Source: Thermaerobacillus caldiproteolyticus (lineage in GTDB: Bacteria; Bacillota; Bacilli; Bacillales; Anoxybacillaceae). From it: a stretch of DNA of 64,000 nt. The translations under genes were made by a program, and so were the position numbers. Shown here piece after piece: positions 27,822 through 39,540 of the stretch (positions are counted from its first letter, which is position 1; each line of letters begins with the position of its first letter). The notes beneath the pieces were generated by a model. The model was given only the letters and a program-made list of their open reading frames with translations. It was not told the origin of the DNA and did no database searches. The stretch is taken from the NCBI RefSeq assembly GCF_013761245.1, contig NZ_JACDUT010000008.1, positions 1 through 64,000 of the forward strand, read 5' to 3'.

Positions 27822-29237
27822 TTATTGCTTTTCTCTTCGTAACTTACCAAACACAAATGTCAATGCGAACGGAACGACAATCGCAATCGCCATACCGATA
27901 AAGAATGGCGTCCATTTTTGCGGAACGATGGATAAAAATCCTGGCAACCCACCGACACCAATCGATGGCGCTAATACTTTATTAATCGTAATAAACATTC
28001 CCGCAATCGCCGCACCGGTCATCGCCGAAATGAACGGGTAACGGAAGCGCAAGTTCACACCGAACATCGCTGGTTCCGTAATACCGAGATAAGCAGACAC
28101 CGCCGATGTAAAAGAAAGTCCTTTTACCTTCTCATCTTTTGCTAAAAACATTATTGCCAATGCCGCCGAACCTTGAGCAATGTTCGACATGACGAGAATT
28201 GGCCATAAGAATGTTCCGCCTGTGCTTGAAATAAGCTGTAAATCCACTGGCAAGAACGTATGATGCATTCCGGTGACAACGAGCGGCGCATATAAAGCAC
28301 CGTATAAAAATCCGCCAATCGCTGGGACGTTATGGAAAATAGCAACAAATACACTAGTAATCGCATTACCAATCGCAAACGTGACAGGTCCGATGGCGAT
28401 AAACGCTAAAAACCCAGTAATTAATAAGGAAAGCGGTGCAACAAGCAACAATTGAAATGCATCAGGAATGCGCTTACGAAAAAATTGCTCAATTTTGGCT
28501 AATACATAAGACGCTACTAATACCGGTAATACTTGACCTTGATAACCGACTTTTTGTACTTCAAGGCCAAATAAATTCCAAACAGGAATATCTCCTTTCT
28601 CCTTCGCAGCCCCCCATCCCCACGCGTTTAACAGGTCAGGGTGTACAAGCATAAGTCCAAGTACAATACCTAATAATGGGCTACCGCCAAATTTCGTGAC
28701 TGCCGACCAACCGATGAGTCCCGGTAAAAAGACAAACGCCGTATTAGCAATTAAATTAATCATGTTTGCAAGATCTGCCCATTCTTTATGGACTTCAACA
28801 AATGATTTCCCGTCATAAAAAATATCAGGCCCTGTTAAAATATTGTTAATCCCCATTAACAAACCAGCTGTGACGATTGCCGGTAAAATTGGAATGAAAA
28901 TATCCGCTAATGTTTTAATGGCGCGTTGTAATGGATTTAAGTTCGCTTCCGCTGCATCCTTGATTTCCTGTTTCGTTGCTCGGCTAATACCAGTCATTTC
29001 AACCATTTCATTATATACTTTATCGACAAGTCCTTGACCGATAACGACTTGGAATTGACCGTTAGCAGAAAACGAACCTTTCACAATGTCAATGTTTTCT
29101 AATGCTTCTTTATTCACTTTCCCTTCATCTTTTAATGCAAATCGCAAACGTGTCACACAATGTGTCGCTGCGACGATATTGTCCTTTCCTCCAATTGCTT
29201 CGACAATTTGTGCAACTGATTGATCATAAGCTCCCAT
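27822..29237 (-). CDS. treP: PTS trehalose-specific EIIBC component
   Basis: 471 residues. The EIIB domain (1-80) has the phosphorylated Cys in 'THCVTRLRF'. A linker and a ten-helix EIIC domain follow ('GITEPAMFGVNLRFRYPF' near the end). It imports trehalose with phosphorylation, taking phosphate from a separate EIIA-Glc protein, since no IIA domain is fused. First gene of the operon, controlled by two TreR operators and a CcpA-type site upstream. Confidence 0.96.
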   Translation of the reverse strand: MGAYDQSVAQIVEAIGGKDNIVAATHCVTRLRFALKDEGKVNKEALENIDIVKGSFSANGQFQVVIGQGLVDKVYNEMVEMTGISRATKQEIKDAAEANLNPLQRAIKTLADIFIPILPAIVTAGLLMGINNILTGPDIFYDGKSFVEVHKEWADLANMINLIANTAFVFLPGLIGWSAVTKFGGSPLLGIVLGLMLVHPDLLNAWGWGAAKEKGDIPVWNLFGLEVQKVGYQGQVLPVLVASYVLAKIEQFFRKRIPDAFQLLLVAPLSLLITGFLAFIAIGPVTFAIGNAITSVFVAIFHNVPAIGGFLYGALYAPLVVTGMHHTFLPVDLQLISSTGGTFLWPILVMSNIAQGSAALAIMFLAKDEKVKGLSFTSAVSAYLGITEPAMFGVNLRFRYPFISAMTGAAIAGMFITINKVLAPSIGVGGLPGFLSIVPQKWTPFFIGMAIAIVVPFALTFVFGKLRREKQ

Positions 29238-29294
29238 AATTATAATGACCTCCCCTGTCTTTTCACAAAATCCCGCTCCTTGTTAACCGCTTTC

Positions 29295-29308
29295 AAAAAA
29301 CGCTTTCA
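29295..29308 (-). promoter_or_regulatory. Putative CcpA cre site
   Basis: The minus strand reads TGAAAGCGTTTTTT, one mismatch from the TGWAARCGYTWNCW consensus. A poorer copy (TGAAAGCGGTTAAC) lies next to it. It is downstream of the predicted promoter, where it would block transcription when glucose is present. Confidence 0.6.
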
Positions 29309-29313
29309 AAAAA

Positions 29314-29327
29314 CTTGTATATACAAG
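29314..29327. promoter_or_regulatory. TreR operator 1
   Basis: CTTGTATATACAAG, a perfect palindrome identical to operator 2. Confidence 0.85.
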
Positions 29328-29335
29328 CTAATTTT

Positions 29336-29364
29336 ATTTTATCTTGTATATACAAGTTCGTCAA
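29336..29364 (-). promoter_or_regulatory. treP: tre promoter with embedded TreR operator 2
   Basis: On the minus strand, -35 TTGACG (29359-29364) and -10 TAAAAT (29336-29341) are exactly 17 nt apart. The perfect palindrome CTTGTATATACAAG (29343-29356) fills the spacer. Bound TreR would therefore exclude RNA polymerase directly. Confidence 0.85.
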
Positions 29365-29526
29365 CAACAAATTTCGACACTTTTGTATTGACGTTTAAGT
29401 TGTAGGTTTTTGTAATTTTCTATCCAAATCCATCTTTTTTTGTAATGTTTTGTATCCCCGCAGGAAAATGGATGATTAGATTGGAAATAAACATATAGCC
29501 ATTTTACAAGAAAGGATGACACATAT

Positions 29527-30276
29527 ATGGAATCGTACACCCTTCGCGAAGCAGCTAAAAAACTTGGTATCCCGCCGCGAACATTAAAACAATGGGAAAA
29601 AGAATATGCTGAATTTCTCGTTATTCCTCGAACTAATCAAGGGGCGCGCATTTATACAAATGAACTATTACACAAATGTTCTATGATAAAGGAATGGTCT
29701 TCAGAAAAGCGAACAAAACAAGAGATTCACCATTATTTGAAAGCAGAACAAACAACATCCAATCACGAGGATACTAAAGTTGTAACGTCAAAGCCAAGGC
29801 ATAGTCCAACGCAAAGCATAGAAACAAAAGTGATGGAAGGGGAAGTCATTGACGCATCTCAATTGCCGTGCAACGACACACATTATATGGTAGAGCAAAC
29901 TATTGAACAAATTGCCAAGCGGGTGAAAGAAGAATTTGCCGGTGAAATGAAGCAACAAACGGCTGAAGCACTCCAACAAATCATTGCTTATATAGCAGAA
30001 ATAAAAGAAGATACCGCTTCCGTCAAACAAAATATCCACCAATCAATAAATGAATGGACGGGATCTCTAAAACAAGAGACTCATCATATGTGTGAACAGC
30101 TTGAGGAAATTATGGAGTTTTTACACGATGAATACGAACGACGAGAAAAAGAGAGAAAACAATATGAAGAACGCATTATGGAACGCGAAAAGTCATTTCG
30201 CGAACTTGTGCTCTCCTTCCGACAAGCGGCAAGTGCCAACGGAAAACGGTCAAATAAGTGGTGGAAATTTTGGTAA
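29527..30276 (+). CDS. MerR-type HTH protein with long coiled coil (DUF3967-like)
   Basis: 249 residues. The N-terminal 70 form a MerR-like winged helix ('YTLREAAKKLGIPPRTLKQW'). A variable linker and a long coiled-coil region (120-230) follow. The protein ends in basic/aromatic 'SNKWWKFW', a tail shared by DUF3967 proteins of Bacillus chromosomes and plasmids. RacA, the chromosome-anchoring protein, has a similar HTH-plus-coiled-coil plan, so a DNA-organising or partition role is possible but unproven. The Trp-rich tail suggests membrane contact. ATG 29527 follows AAAGGATGAC. Stand-alone gene. Confidence 0.7.
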   Translation: MESYTLREAAKKLGIPPRTLKQWEKEYAEFLVIPRTNQGARIYTNELLHKCSMIKEWSSEKRTKQEIHHYLKAEQTTSNHEDTKVVTSKPRHSPTQSIETKVMEGEVIDASQLPCNDTHYMVEQTIEQIAKRVKEEFAGEMKQQTAEALQQIIAYIAEIKEDTASVKQNIHQSINEWTGSLKQETHHMCEQLEEIMEFLHDEYERREKERKQYEERIMEREKSFRELVLSFRQAASANGKRSNKWWKFW

Positions 30277-30495
30277 ACAAAATCTCAATCGGTTTGTAAA
30301 TCGCTCAATAAGAAAAAGCGCTCCGCTAAGTGCGATGAGCAAATATGTCTTCATCGGATGCTGTTGCTATCCCAAGAGACTAGTTTTCCCCTGACCTGTT
30401 TAAAACATCTCCTATCTGCTTTACACAAATTTTGCATGAATGTTGACCTAGAAGCAAACGGGTTGGTCGCTGAGCTAGACAGTTCTCCTTTACTA

Positions 30496-30540
30496 AAAAA
30501 ACCGGCTGATGTCGTGCAGTACGACGTCAAGCCGGTTTGT
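30496..30540 (-). terminator. Terminator of the parE-parC-PilZ unit
   Basis: ACCGGCTTGACGTCGT pairs with the matching ACGACATCAGCCGGT arm, followed by a T-run on the minus strand. Confidence 0.85.
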
Positions 30541-30549
30541 CTTCTCCCC

Positions 30550-30924
30550 CTACCTTCGAAAGCCATGACGGAGCGCCGCATGCTGTTTAATTTCGCGGAC
30601 AAGCATCTCTTCCTGCACATCGGAAAGCATAAGGCGTACTCCATAATAATAGTGACTGGCCAACGGTTTTTGCCATACGAGCATTCCTAAAAAGCGAAAT
30701 ACAATGTCGTTTAATGCAAACGTTACTTGGATTTCAATTTCTTGTTGCTCAGGTTGAATGTGTAACCATGTTTCAATTTTCATCCCACGCGGGCTAATAT
30801 CATGAATGTGCGCTCTCCCTTCCTCGCTTTCTACACTTCTTCCGTCAATGCGCACAAGGCGAAAGGTGCAAGGAAGTGGCTGCCCAAACTCGTAACGAAA
30901 CGCTTCTTGTCGCCTAAATCTCAC
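30550..30924 (-). CDS. PilZ-domain protein translationally coupled to parC
   Basis: 124 residues from GTG 30924. The PilZ hallmarks are an N-terminal 'RFRRQEAFRYEF' (R-x-x-x-R type) and 'HDISPRGMKI' (D/N-x-S-x-x-G), which together bind c-di-GMP. A single PilZ domain without a partner domain would act as a diffusible effector. The GTG start overlaps the parC stop in a GTGA quartet, with GAGGAG inside the parC end as the ribosome site, so it is co-expressed with topoisomerase IV. The reason for that pairing is not known. The longer start at 30966 lies within parC and is unlikely. Confidence 0.8.
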   Translation of the reverse strand: MRFRRQEAFRYEFGQPLPCTFRLVRIDGRSVESEEGRAHIHDISPRGMKIETWLHIQPEQQEIEIQVTFALNDIVFRFLGMLVWQKPLASHYYYGVRLMLSDVQEEMLVREIKQHAALRHGFRR

Positions 30925-33364
30925 CGAATCTCCTCTTTCCCTGAATCCGTTATCGGTTGTTTCCACATATCGATGACTTCTCCCGCTTCTTCGCTATCGA
31001 CGACAAATGAACCGTTACTATATCGATCGGTCACGCGCAGTTGAGAGGAACGAATCGTTTCTATCGCTCCTGTTGCTGTTTGTATAAACAGAACGTCTTC
31101 CTCGTTTTCTGTTAGCACCGAGCTTACAATGCGATGAGGGTTTGTTTTCAATTCTCGAAGCATGACGACCCCTCGTTTGGCGCGAGATGTTCGTTCAAAT
31201 TCGTTTATCCCCATTTTCTTCACCGCACCTCGCTGTGTGGCAATAATAAGATACGAAACTTGCCCCTGTTTGACTTGATGTGCGGAAACAACGTAGTCGC
31301 CTTCTTTTAAGTTAATCCCTTTTACACCGGCTGCCCGTACACCAACGGTACTAATTTCGTTCTCATGAAACCACAGCCCATATCCTTGGTAGGTAACGAG
31401 GAAAATGCCATGCTGTCCATCCGTCATATAAACGGTGACGACTTCATCATCTTCTTTTACATTTAAAGCGACGAACGGCCGCGTGTAACGCTGCACTTTA
31501 TATTGTCCTAATTCTGTTCGTTTGACCATTCCTTGTTTCGTCACAAAGATGAGGTCTAACGGCTCATCGAAATTGGATACCGGAATCGCTGCAATAATCT
31601 CGTCTTCACGATCTAACGCCACGAGATTCGAAATGTGTTGCCCTAGCTCTTTCCAACGAATATCCGGCAATTCATGCACAGGACAATACAAATAGTTACC
31701 GCGGCGGGTGAATAACAGCAACACATCGGTTGTATTCATTTCTAGCTGCGCTAATAGATGATCTGATTCTTTCATCCCGAAGTCTTGTCCGTTCGAGGCT
31801 GTGTACGAACGAAGACTTGTTCGTTTGACATATCCTTCTTTCGTCACCGTGACAATGACATCTTCAGATGGAATCATCACTTCAAGGTTAATTTTAATCT
31901 CTTCAATCTCGTCTTCAATGACCGTTCTTCGTTCATCAGCATACATTTTTTTCATTTTTTTCAATTCTGATTTGATCACTGACAATAATTTCTTTTCGCT
32001 CGCTAGAACGGCCGTTAGTTCACTGATGGTTTTCTCTAGCTCTTCCGCTTCTTGTTTCAATGCAGTAATATCCGTATTCGTCAAGCGGTATAATTGCAGA
32101 GAGACAATCGCTTCTGCTTGCGCTTCCGTAAAGTCGTATTTCGCCATTAAGTTATCTTTTGCATCACGCTTGTCGCTAGAAGCACGAATCGTCGCAATGA
32201 CATCATCAAGAATCGACAAAGCTTTTATTAATCCTTCAACAATATGCTGGCGGTCGTACGCTTTTTTCAATTCGTATTGCGAACGGTTTGTGACGACTTC
32301 CTTGCGATGCTCAATATACGCGTCTAACAGTTCAGGAAGGCTTAACAGTTTCGGGCGTCGTTCGTGGATGGCAACCATATTAAAGCTATATGGCACTTGC
32401 AAATCCGTATTTTTGTATAAATAGTTTAAAATTCCTTCTGCATCGGCATCTTTCTTTACTTCAATAACGATACGAAGACCGGTACGATCCGTTTCATCGC
32501 GAACATCGGAAATCCCCTCTAACTTTCGATCAAAGCGAAGTTCATCAATTTTTTTGACAAGATTTGCTTTATTGACTTCATACGGGATTTCCGTAATGAC
32601 AATTTGTTGCTTGCCGCCTTTTAATGACTCAATCGTCGCTTTGCCGCGAATGATAATTTTCCCTTTTCCTGTTTCATACGCTTTTTTTATCCCGTCTTTT
32701 CCTTGGATAATGCCACCGGTTGGAAAATCAGGACCATGCAGTACGGTCATCAACTCATCGACAGTGCAATTCGGTTTGTCAATGCGCATGATGACAGCAT
32801 CAATGACTTCTCCTAACGAATGCGGCGGAATTTCTGTCGCATATCCAGCCGAAATTCCGGTAGAGCCGTTTACTAACAAGTTCGGAAACATCGCAGGTAA
32901 TACAACAGGTTCTTTCGTTGTATCATCAAAGTTTGGAACGAATTCTACCGTTTGTCTGTCGATATCCCGCAACAATTCAGAAGCAATCGCGGATAGACGC
33001 GCTTCCGTGTACCTCATCGCTGCGGGAGGATCGCCATCAATGCTGCCGTTATTCCCATGCATTTCAATTAAAATGTTCCGCAGCTTCCAATCTTGGCTCA
33101 TCCGTACCATCGCTTCATAGACGGAAGAATCCCCGTGAGGATGGAAGTTCCCGATGACGTTTCCGACCGTTTTCGCCGCTTTGCGAAAGCCTTTATCAGC
33201 CGTATTGCCGTCTATGTACATCGCGTATAAAATGCGGCGTTGCACCGGTTTTAAGCCATCGCGCACATCCGGAAGCGCGCGCTCTTGAATAATGTATTTG
33301 CTGTAACGCCCGAAACGGTCGCCCAATACGTCTTCTAACGGTAAATCTAGCAGTCTTTCTGTCA

Positions 33365-33365
<1 letters not shown>
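30921..33365 (-). CDS. parC: DNA topoisomerase IV subunit A
   Basis: 814 residues from ATG 33365. The DNA-breaking Tyr119 is in 'AAMRYTEARLS'. The quinolone region 'HPHGDSSVYEAM' has Ser80 and Glu84, i.e. the quinolone-sensitive residues. A C-terminal six-bladed beta-pinwheel follows. With ParE it decatenates daughter chromosomes. The ATG overlaps the parE stop (TGATG), a typical coupled arrangement. Subunit identity (ParC rather than GyrA) is inferred from pairing with ParE and yneT and from the lack of a GyrA-box QRRGGKG. Confidence 0.95.
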
Positions 33366-35374
<2,009 letters not shown>

Positions 35375-35469
35375 CTATCTGTTTATTGTAACATAAATTT
35401 TTGAAACGTCTATGCCTATTTTAACGATTCCTGCAAAATAAGCAAATTTTCTCTCTAAAAATGGAAATG

Positions 35470-35494
35470 ACCATCTTTATAAAACAAAGATGGT
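35470..35494 (-). terminator. Hairpin after yneT
   Basis: GACCATCTTT / AAAGATGGTC. The T-run is weak. Confidence 0.5.
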
Positions 35495-35504
35495 CGAATC
35501 CGTT

Positions 35505-35924
35505 TTACCCCTTTTTCGTTAATGCATGTTCGACTTTAATACAGCGATCCATCACAACGGTATACCCTTTTTCTTTTAGAAACTCGTAAGCTTCCTCATT
35601 GACAACGCCTAATTGAGCCCAAAATACATCCGCATCGATTTGCGCAAATTCACGGGCGATTTCAGGCAAATGCTCCGGACGACGAAAAACGTTGACAATG
35701 TCGACATGACCGTCAATGTCTTTTAACGTTTTCACCGCTTTAATTCCTTCCCATTCATCAATCGTCGGGTTCACCGGAATAATCTCATATCCTGCGTCTT
35801 TCATCGCTTTCGTTACCATGTAAGACGTGCGCTCAGGATTATTGGATAAACCAACGACCGCAATGCGTTTTGCTTTTTGCAAGATTTGTGCAATCTCCTC
35901 GCGGCTTGGATTTGTGATCGGCAT
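35505..35924 (-). CDS. yneT: CoA-binding domain protein YneT
   Basis: 139 residues with a Rossmann-type CoA-binding fold ('KRIAVVGLSNNPERTSYMV', 'VNPTIDEWEG', 'VFWAQLGVVNEEA'), like B. subtilis YneT, which also sits next to parE-parC. The biochemical function is unknown. RBS AGAGAGGAAAGGA. The gene order yneT-parE-parC is conserved in Bacillus and supports vertical inheritance of this segment. Confidence 0.88.
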   Translation of the reverse strand: MPITNPSREEIAQILQKAKRIAVVGLSNNPERTSYMVTKAMKDAGYEIIPVNPTIDEWEGIKAVKTLKDIDGHVDIVNVFRRPEHLPEIAREFAQIDADVFWAQLGVVNEEAYEFLKEKGYTVVMDRCIKVEHALTKKG

Positions 35925-36056
35925 TCCTTTTCTCTCCTTTTGTTTGTTCTTTTTTCTAGTATTTCTTCATCAAGAAAAAGAATCCTGCTGTCTATTTTAA
36001 AAACATTCTCTTTCTTTGACATTTCGCAAAACCATATTGAATTAATACAACCACTT

Positions 36057-37958
36057 TTACTCGAGCAGCTGCTTCAACACTGCTTCAACATCAGTCGTCG
36101 GTTGTAAACAAGCAAAATTTTCACATATATAGATAGTCGTTTCGTCTCCGATTTGTTGATATTCCGCTGCAAAGGGGACAATTGCGGAAAAATCAGATGG
36201 ATGTTCCGCAACCAATACGGAATAATTCGGAACAAATGTTTTTTGCAATAGCTTCAATAGTTTTTCTCTTTTTTCGTCGCCCTTTTTCCCAAAAATCACA
36301 ATTTCCTTTGTCAGCATCTCGAAAAGCAACAAGCCTTGAAGGAAAAACGTATGGCCGCTTTCATACGCTTCCACTTGACGTTTGAAGGTCGAATACATCT
36401 TTTCCGCCTTGTCTAATAGTTGTAAGTCACCGGTGAGTCTAGCAAGGCGAATCATTTGCACAGCCGCAACACTATTTCCTGATGGCAAAGCCCCATCATA
36501 AATTTCTTTTTCGCGAACAATTAGCCGTTCTGCATCTTTTCCTGTAAAATAAAAACCGCCGTTTTCCTCGTCCCAAAATAGCTCGATCATCTCTTGAGTA
36601 CGTTCCATTGCTCTTTTTAAATATGATCGTTCAAATGTCGCTTCATACATCTCGACATAAGCCCAAATCAAATAGGCGTAATCGTCAATAACCCCTTTAT
36701 TTTTTACTTCGCCTTCACGGTAGCGCACCATCACTCTTCCATCTTGAATGACATGTGTTTCAATAAATGCCAGCGCTTGCTTTGCCATGTCAAGGTAGGA
36801 GCCAGTTTCATATACTTTCGCCGCTTTTGCTAAACCTGCAATCATTAACGCATTCCAAGCGGTTAAAATTTTATCGTCAACATGCGGGTAAACGCGTGAC
36901 GAACGCTCAACAAACAGCTGTTGTCTCGCCGCTTCGAGCTTTTCTTTTAGCCCTTCTTTCGCCAGTCCATATCGTTTTGCAATCCCCGCTAAGTTCGTAT
37001 GAATTAAATTAGGTACATTATGTCCTTCAAAATTCCCTTCTTCTGTAATGTCGTACACTTCGCAATACAATTCACCCAATTCCGTTCCGAGCACGTTCAA
37101 CACTTCATCTTGATCCCATACATAATATTTTCCTTCGATCCCCTCTGAATCTGCGTCAATCGCCGAGTAAAACGCTCCTTCCGTCGATGTCATCTCCCGT
37201 TTCACAAACTCGATAATTTGCTCGCTTATTTCTTTGTAGCGTTCATTGTTAGTAAGCTGATATGCCTCTGTATAGGCTATTAAAAGCAGGGCATTATCAT
37301 AAAGCATTTTCTCAAAATGCGGCACAAGCCACATCGCGTCGGTCGAATAACGAGCAAAACCGTATCCAATATGATCGTAAATTCCTCCGTTAGCCATGCT
37401 GTTCAACGTTTTTTCTGTCATGAGCAGCGCGTGTTCTTGCCCTTTCCATTTGTAATAACGCATTAAAAACATCAGCATATGCGGAATGGGAAACTTCGGA
37501 GCACCGCCAAAGCCGCCATAAATCCCGTCAAAACTGTTCGCCAACTGTCGGTATGTTTGATCTAAAGCGGTTGATGGAAGCCGATCTTTCTCATGAGCTT
37601 GAACAGATTGATGGAGGCTTTTCGTGATTTGTTCTGAAATCTTTATGATTTCGTCCGGATGTTTTTTAAATTTCTCATATAACTGTGTAAGTACTTCAAT
37701 AAATCCCGGGCGTCCATACCGGCTTCGTTTAGGAAAATACGTTCCTGCATAAAACGGCTTTTGATCAGGAGTTAAAAATACACTTAGCGGCCAGCCGCCA
37801 TGCCCTGTGAGCATTTGACAAACACGCATATAAATAGAATCAATATCCGGTCGTTCCTCCCGATCCACTTTAATGGACACATATGTTTCATTTAATATCT
37901 TTGCAACTTCTTCGTCCTCAAAACTTTCATGCGCCATGACATGGCACCAGTGACATGT
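36057..37958 (-). pseudogene. yyaL: yyaL 3' part (thioredoxin-like DUF255 / glucosidase-fold protein), separated from its start
   Basis: About 630 residues from the '[18 protein letters not shown]' thioredoxin-like motif through the (alpha/alpha)6-barrel region to the normal end. The first ~53 residues are missing: the frame breaks immediately before the CHWCH codons, at the left end of the integrated element. A matching host 5' part lies 8.3 kb away at 46258-46419. A foreign 5' part carried by the element lies at 38014-38178. Translation might restart at Met (37937), but this would drop the CxxC motif. The YyaL function is poorly known. Confidence 0.85.
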
Positions 37959-37989
37959 AGACTAATACTCCAATTCTTCTGCGTATTTC

Positions 37990-38022
37990 TATTCCAAGCC
38001 CCCTATTCGAGGGCTAGGAATA
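37990..38022. repeat. Hairpin at the left attachment region
   Basis: TATTCCaAGCCC pairs with GGGCTaGGAATA, a one-mismatch stem, between the CHWCH codons and the foreign yyaL start. It introduces a TAG directly after the IGYS codons. Confidence 0.6.
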
Positions 38023-38178
38023 GCCTATGCTTAAAAATATTGGCTTTCCTTCTTCTTTCGCTTTCTGGAACGCTCTAGGACTCCATTCCATCCAGTTAAC
38101 AGGATTGTGTGCATGTTGTAACAAGTACGGACTTTTGCTATGTATTAATTCGTTTGTGTATTTATGTTTATTGCTCAT
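38014..38178 (-). pseudogene. yyaL: Foreign yyaL 5' end carried by the element (54 codons)
   Basis: ATG 38178 (RBS AAGGGTGGTTAAAT) opens a frame with the YyaL start signature ('[17 protein letters not shown]', '[10 protein letters not shown]'). It then hits TAG exactly where the family continues with T-C-H-W-C-H. Its sequence differs clearly from the host 5' part at 46258-46419, so it is not a duplication of it. Confidence 0.75.
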
Positions 38179-38245
38179 ATTTAACCACCCTTTTTAAAAT
38201 ATTGTTCTTGCTTATTATAGGATTATTTTAACATTTTTATTTGAG

Positions 38246-38290
38246 AAATAAAAAAGACACTTTGTCATTTATGCAGACAAAGTGTCATCG
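38246..38290. terminator. Hairpin near the end of the 55-aa ORF
   Basis: GACACTTTGTC ... GACAAAGTGTC is a perfect inverted repeat that also overlaps the end of the small reading frame. Confidence 0.7.
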
Positions 38291-38436
38291 TTTTGTAATT
38301 CTACAGAAATGAAAGCGGCTATTTGGTTTAACATTTCGTTAAACTGTTCAATCGCTTCCACGCTTCGCTCAGAAAAAGTAATAATTATGTTAGTGTTTTT
38401 ATTTTTAATAATTAATTTTTCTTGTTCTCCGCACAT
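38269..38436 (-). CDS. Small acidic protein of unknown function (55 aa), element cargo
   Basis: ATG 38436 has an excellent ribosome site (AGGAGGT, 7 nt upstream). The product ('MCGEQEKLIIKNKNTN...FSERSVEAIEQFNEML...') is short and predicted to be a strand plus a helix. I do not recognise it. The position at the element edge and the strong RBS suggest real expression. Confidence 0.5.
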   Translation of the reverse strand: MCGEQEKLIIKNKNTNIIITFSERSVEAIEQFNEMLNQIAAFISVELQNDDTLSA

Positions 38437-38671
38437 AATACATACCTCCTGATCGCTAGCAGGAGTGGTATGTATTATATTAGTGCTATAAATTTTATTT
38501 TTAAACAGTGTTTTAATTATTATTGCTAATACATGTAGTTTAAACTGTGTTACAAATAGTCATACAAATATTAGTTTTAGTTTGTATTTTAACGGCAACC
38601 ACTTGCTGTTTTTATTTTTTATCAATGTAAATGTAATGTTAAGTAAAGCAGGGATTAACCCTGCTTTACAT

Positions 38672-39073
38672 TTAAACATGCTGAGGTATAAAATCTATCT
38701 TATCCTCATAAAAAAGTTCTAGTAGATCATTGGCCTTAAATTTCTTGTTTTTCACAGTATTATTACCAATTTCATACTCAAGAAACTGAATAGTAATATT
38801 TTTTAAAGCAAAAAGTGGTAAAACTTGAGGAAAAACCCCTACTAATACACAAGGATGAAAGACTACTACTGTACTGTTATGTTCAAGTCTTTTGTAAAAC
38901 TCGAATAACTTCCGAAAATTCCTATCAAAAAACAAAGCATCATCAAATTTTATTTGTTCTTCTTCTTCAATTTCAGATAGAACAAAACAATGTTTTTTAA
39001 ACTCATCTAGCAATACTTGCCCTGCCAAGTGGCTTTTAAGTAAATAAGTAAAGTAATAAACTTTTTTAGACAT
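38672..39073 (-). CDS. Hypothetical protein (133 aa), element cargo
   Basis: RBS GGGGGAATTTAA before ATG 39073. The product is mixed alpha/beta with many aromatic residues ('VYYFTYLLKSHLAG', 'STVVVFHPCVLVGVFP', 'DLLELFYEDKIDFIPQ'). No membrane segment or catalytic motif is recognised. The AT-rich composition resembles the R-M genes. About 230 nt of AT-rich DNA separates it from the 55-aa ORF. Confidence 0.5.
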   Translation of the reverse strand: MSKKVYYFTYLLKSHLAGQVLLDEFKKHCFVLSEIEEEEQIKFDDALFFDRNFRKLFEFYKRLEHNSTVVVFHPCVLVGVFPQVLPLFALKNITIQFLEYEIGNNTVKNKKFKANDLLELFYEDKIDFIPQHV

Positions 39074-39249
39074 TTAAATTCCCCCTAATCGTTTTTGGTT
39101 ATATGGAATGTATAATTCCCTTTCAAATGGATTTACATATAACTCCGATTAGGGATTTATTAATAAAGTTGATGTTAGTCTAAAAAGTGGACACAGAGAA
39201 CAGAGAGATTATAATAAACTTAATTACAATCGGTTCGAGGTGTCCAATC

Positions 39250-39540
39250 ATGAAAAAGAGAACATTTGATCAAGAATACAAGATTCAAGCCGTTGAGTTA
39301 TGTTTGGAGGGGGACAAGTCCATCGCCCAAGTGGCAAAAGAATTAGGATTGGCATACAACACTCTTCACCGTTGGGTCAAAGAATACAAAGAAAGCAATG
39401 GCACAAGCTTTGTAGGTTCAGGAAACATCAAGCCACAAAATCAAGAAATCATCGAGCTACGCCGCCGCAATCAAGAGCTGGAAGAGGAATTAGCGATTTT
39501 AAAAAAGGCGTTAGGCATCTTCACCAGAAACCAGAAGTAA
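39250..39540 (+). CDS. IS3-family transposase OrfA
   Basis: 96 residues. It has a helix-turn-helix ('KSIAQVAKELGLAYNTLHRW') followed by a leucine-zipper-like coiled coil ('ELRRRNQELEEELAILKKAL'). It binds the IS ends. A slippery A-AAA-AAG sequence (39500-39506) lies before its stop, so a -1 frameshift would make the OrfAB transposase. Confidence 0.92.
   Translation: MKKRTFDQEYKIQAVELCLEGDKSIAQVAKELGLAYNTLHRWVKEYKESNGTSFVGSGNIKPQNQEIIELRRRNQELEEELAILKKALGIFTRNQK

Noticed and set aside
30255-30358. Small minus-strand ORF with a hydrophobic start (MKTYLLIALSGALFLIERF)
   Set aside because: Protein-like, but without a ribosome site and overlapping the end of the MerR/DUF3967 gene. Not enough to call.
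31801-32424. 207-aa plus-strand ORF inside parC
   Set aside because: Antisense shadow of a highly conserved gene, with low-complexity Ser-rich product and no RBS.
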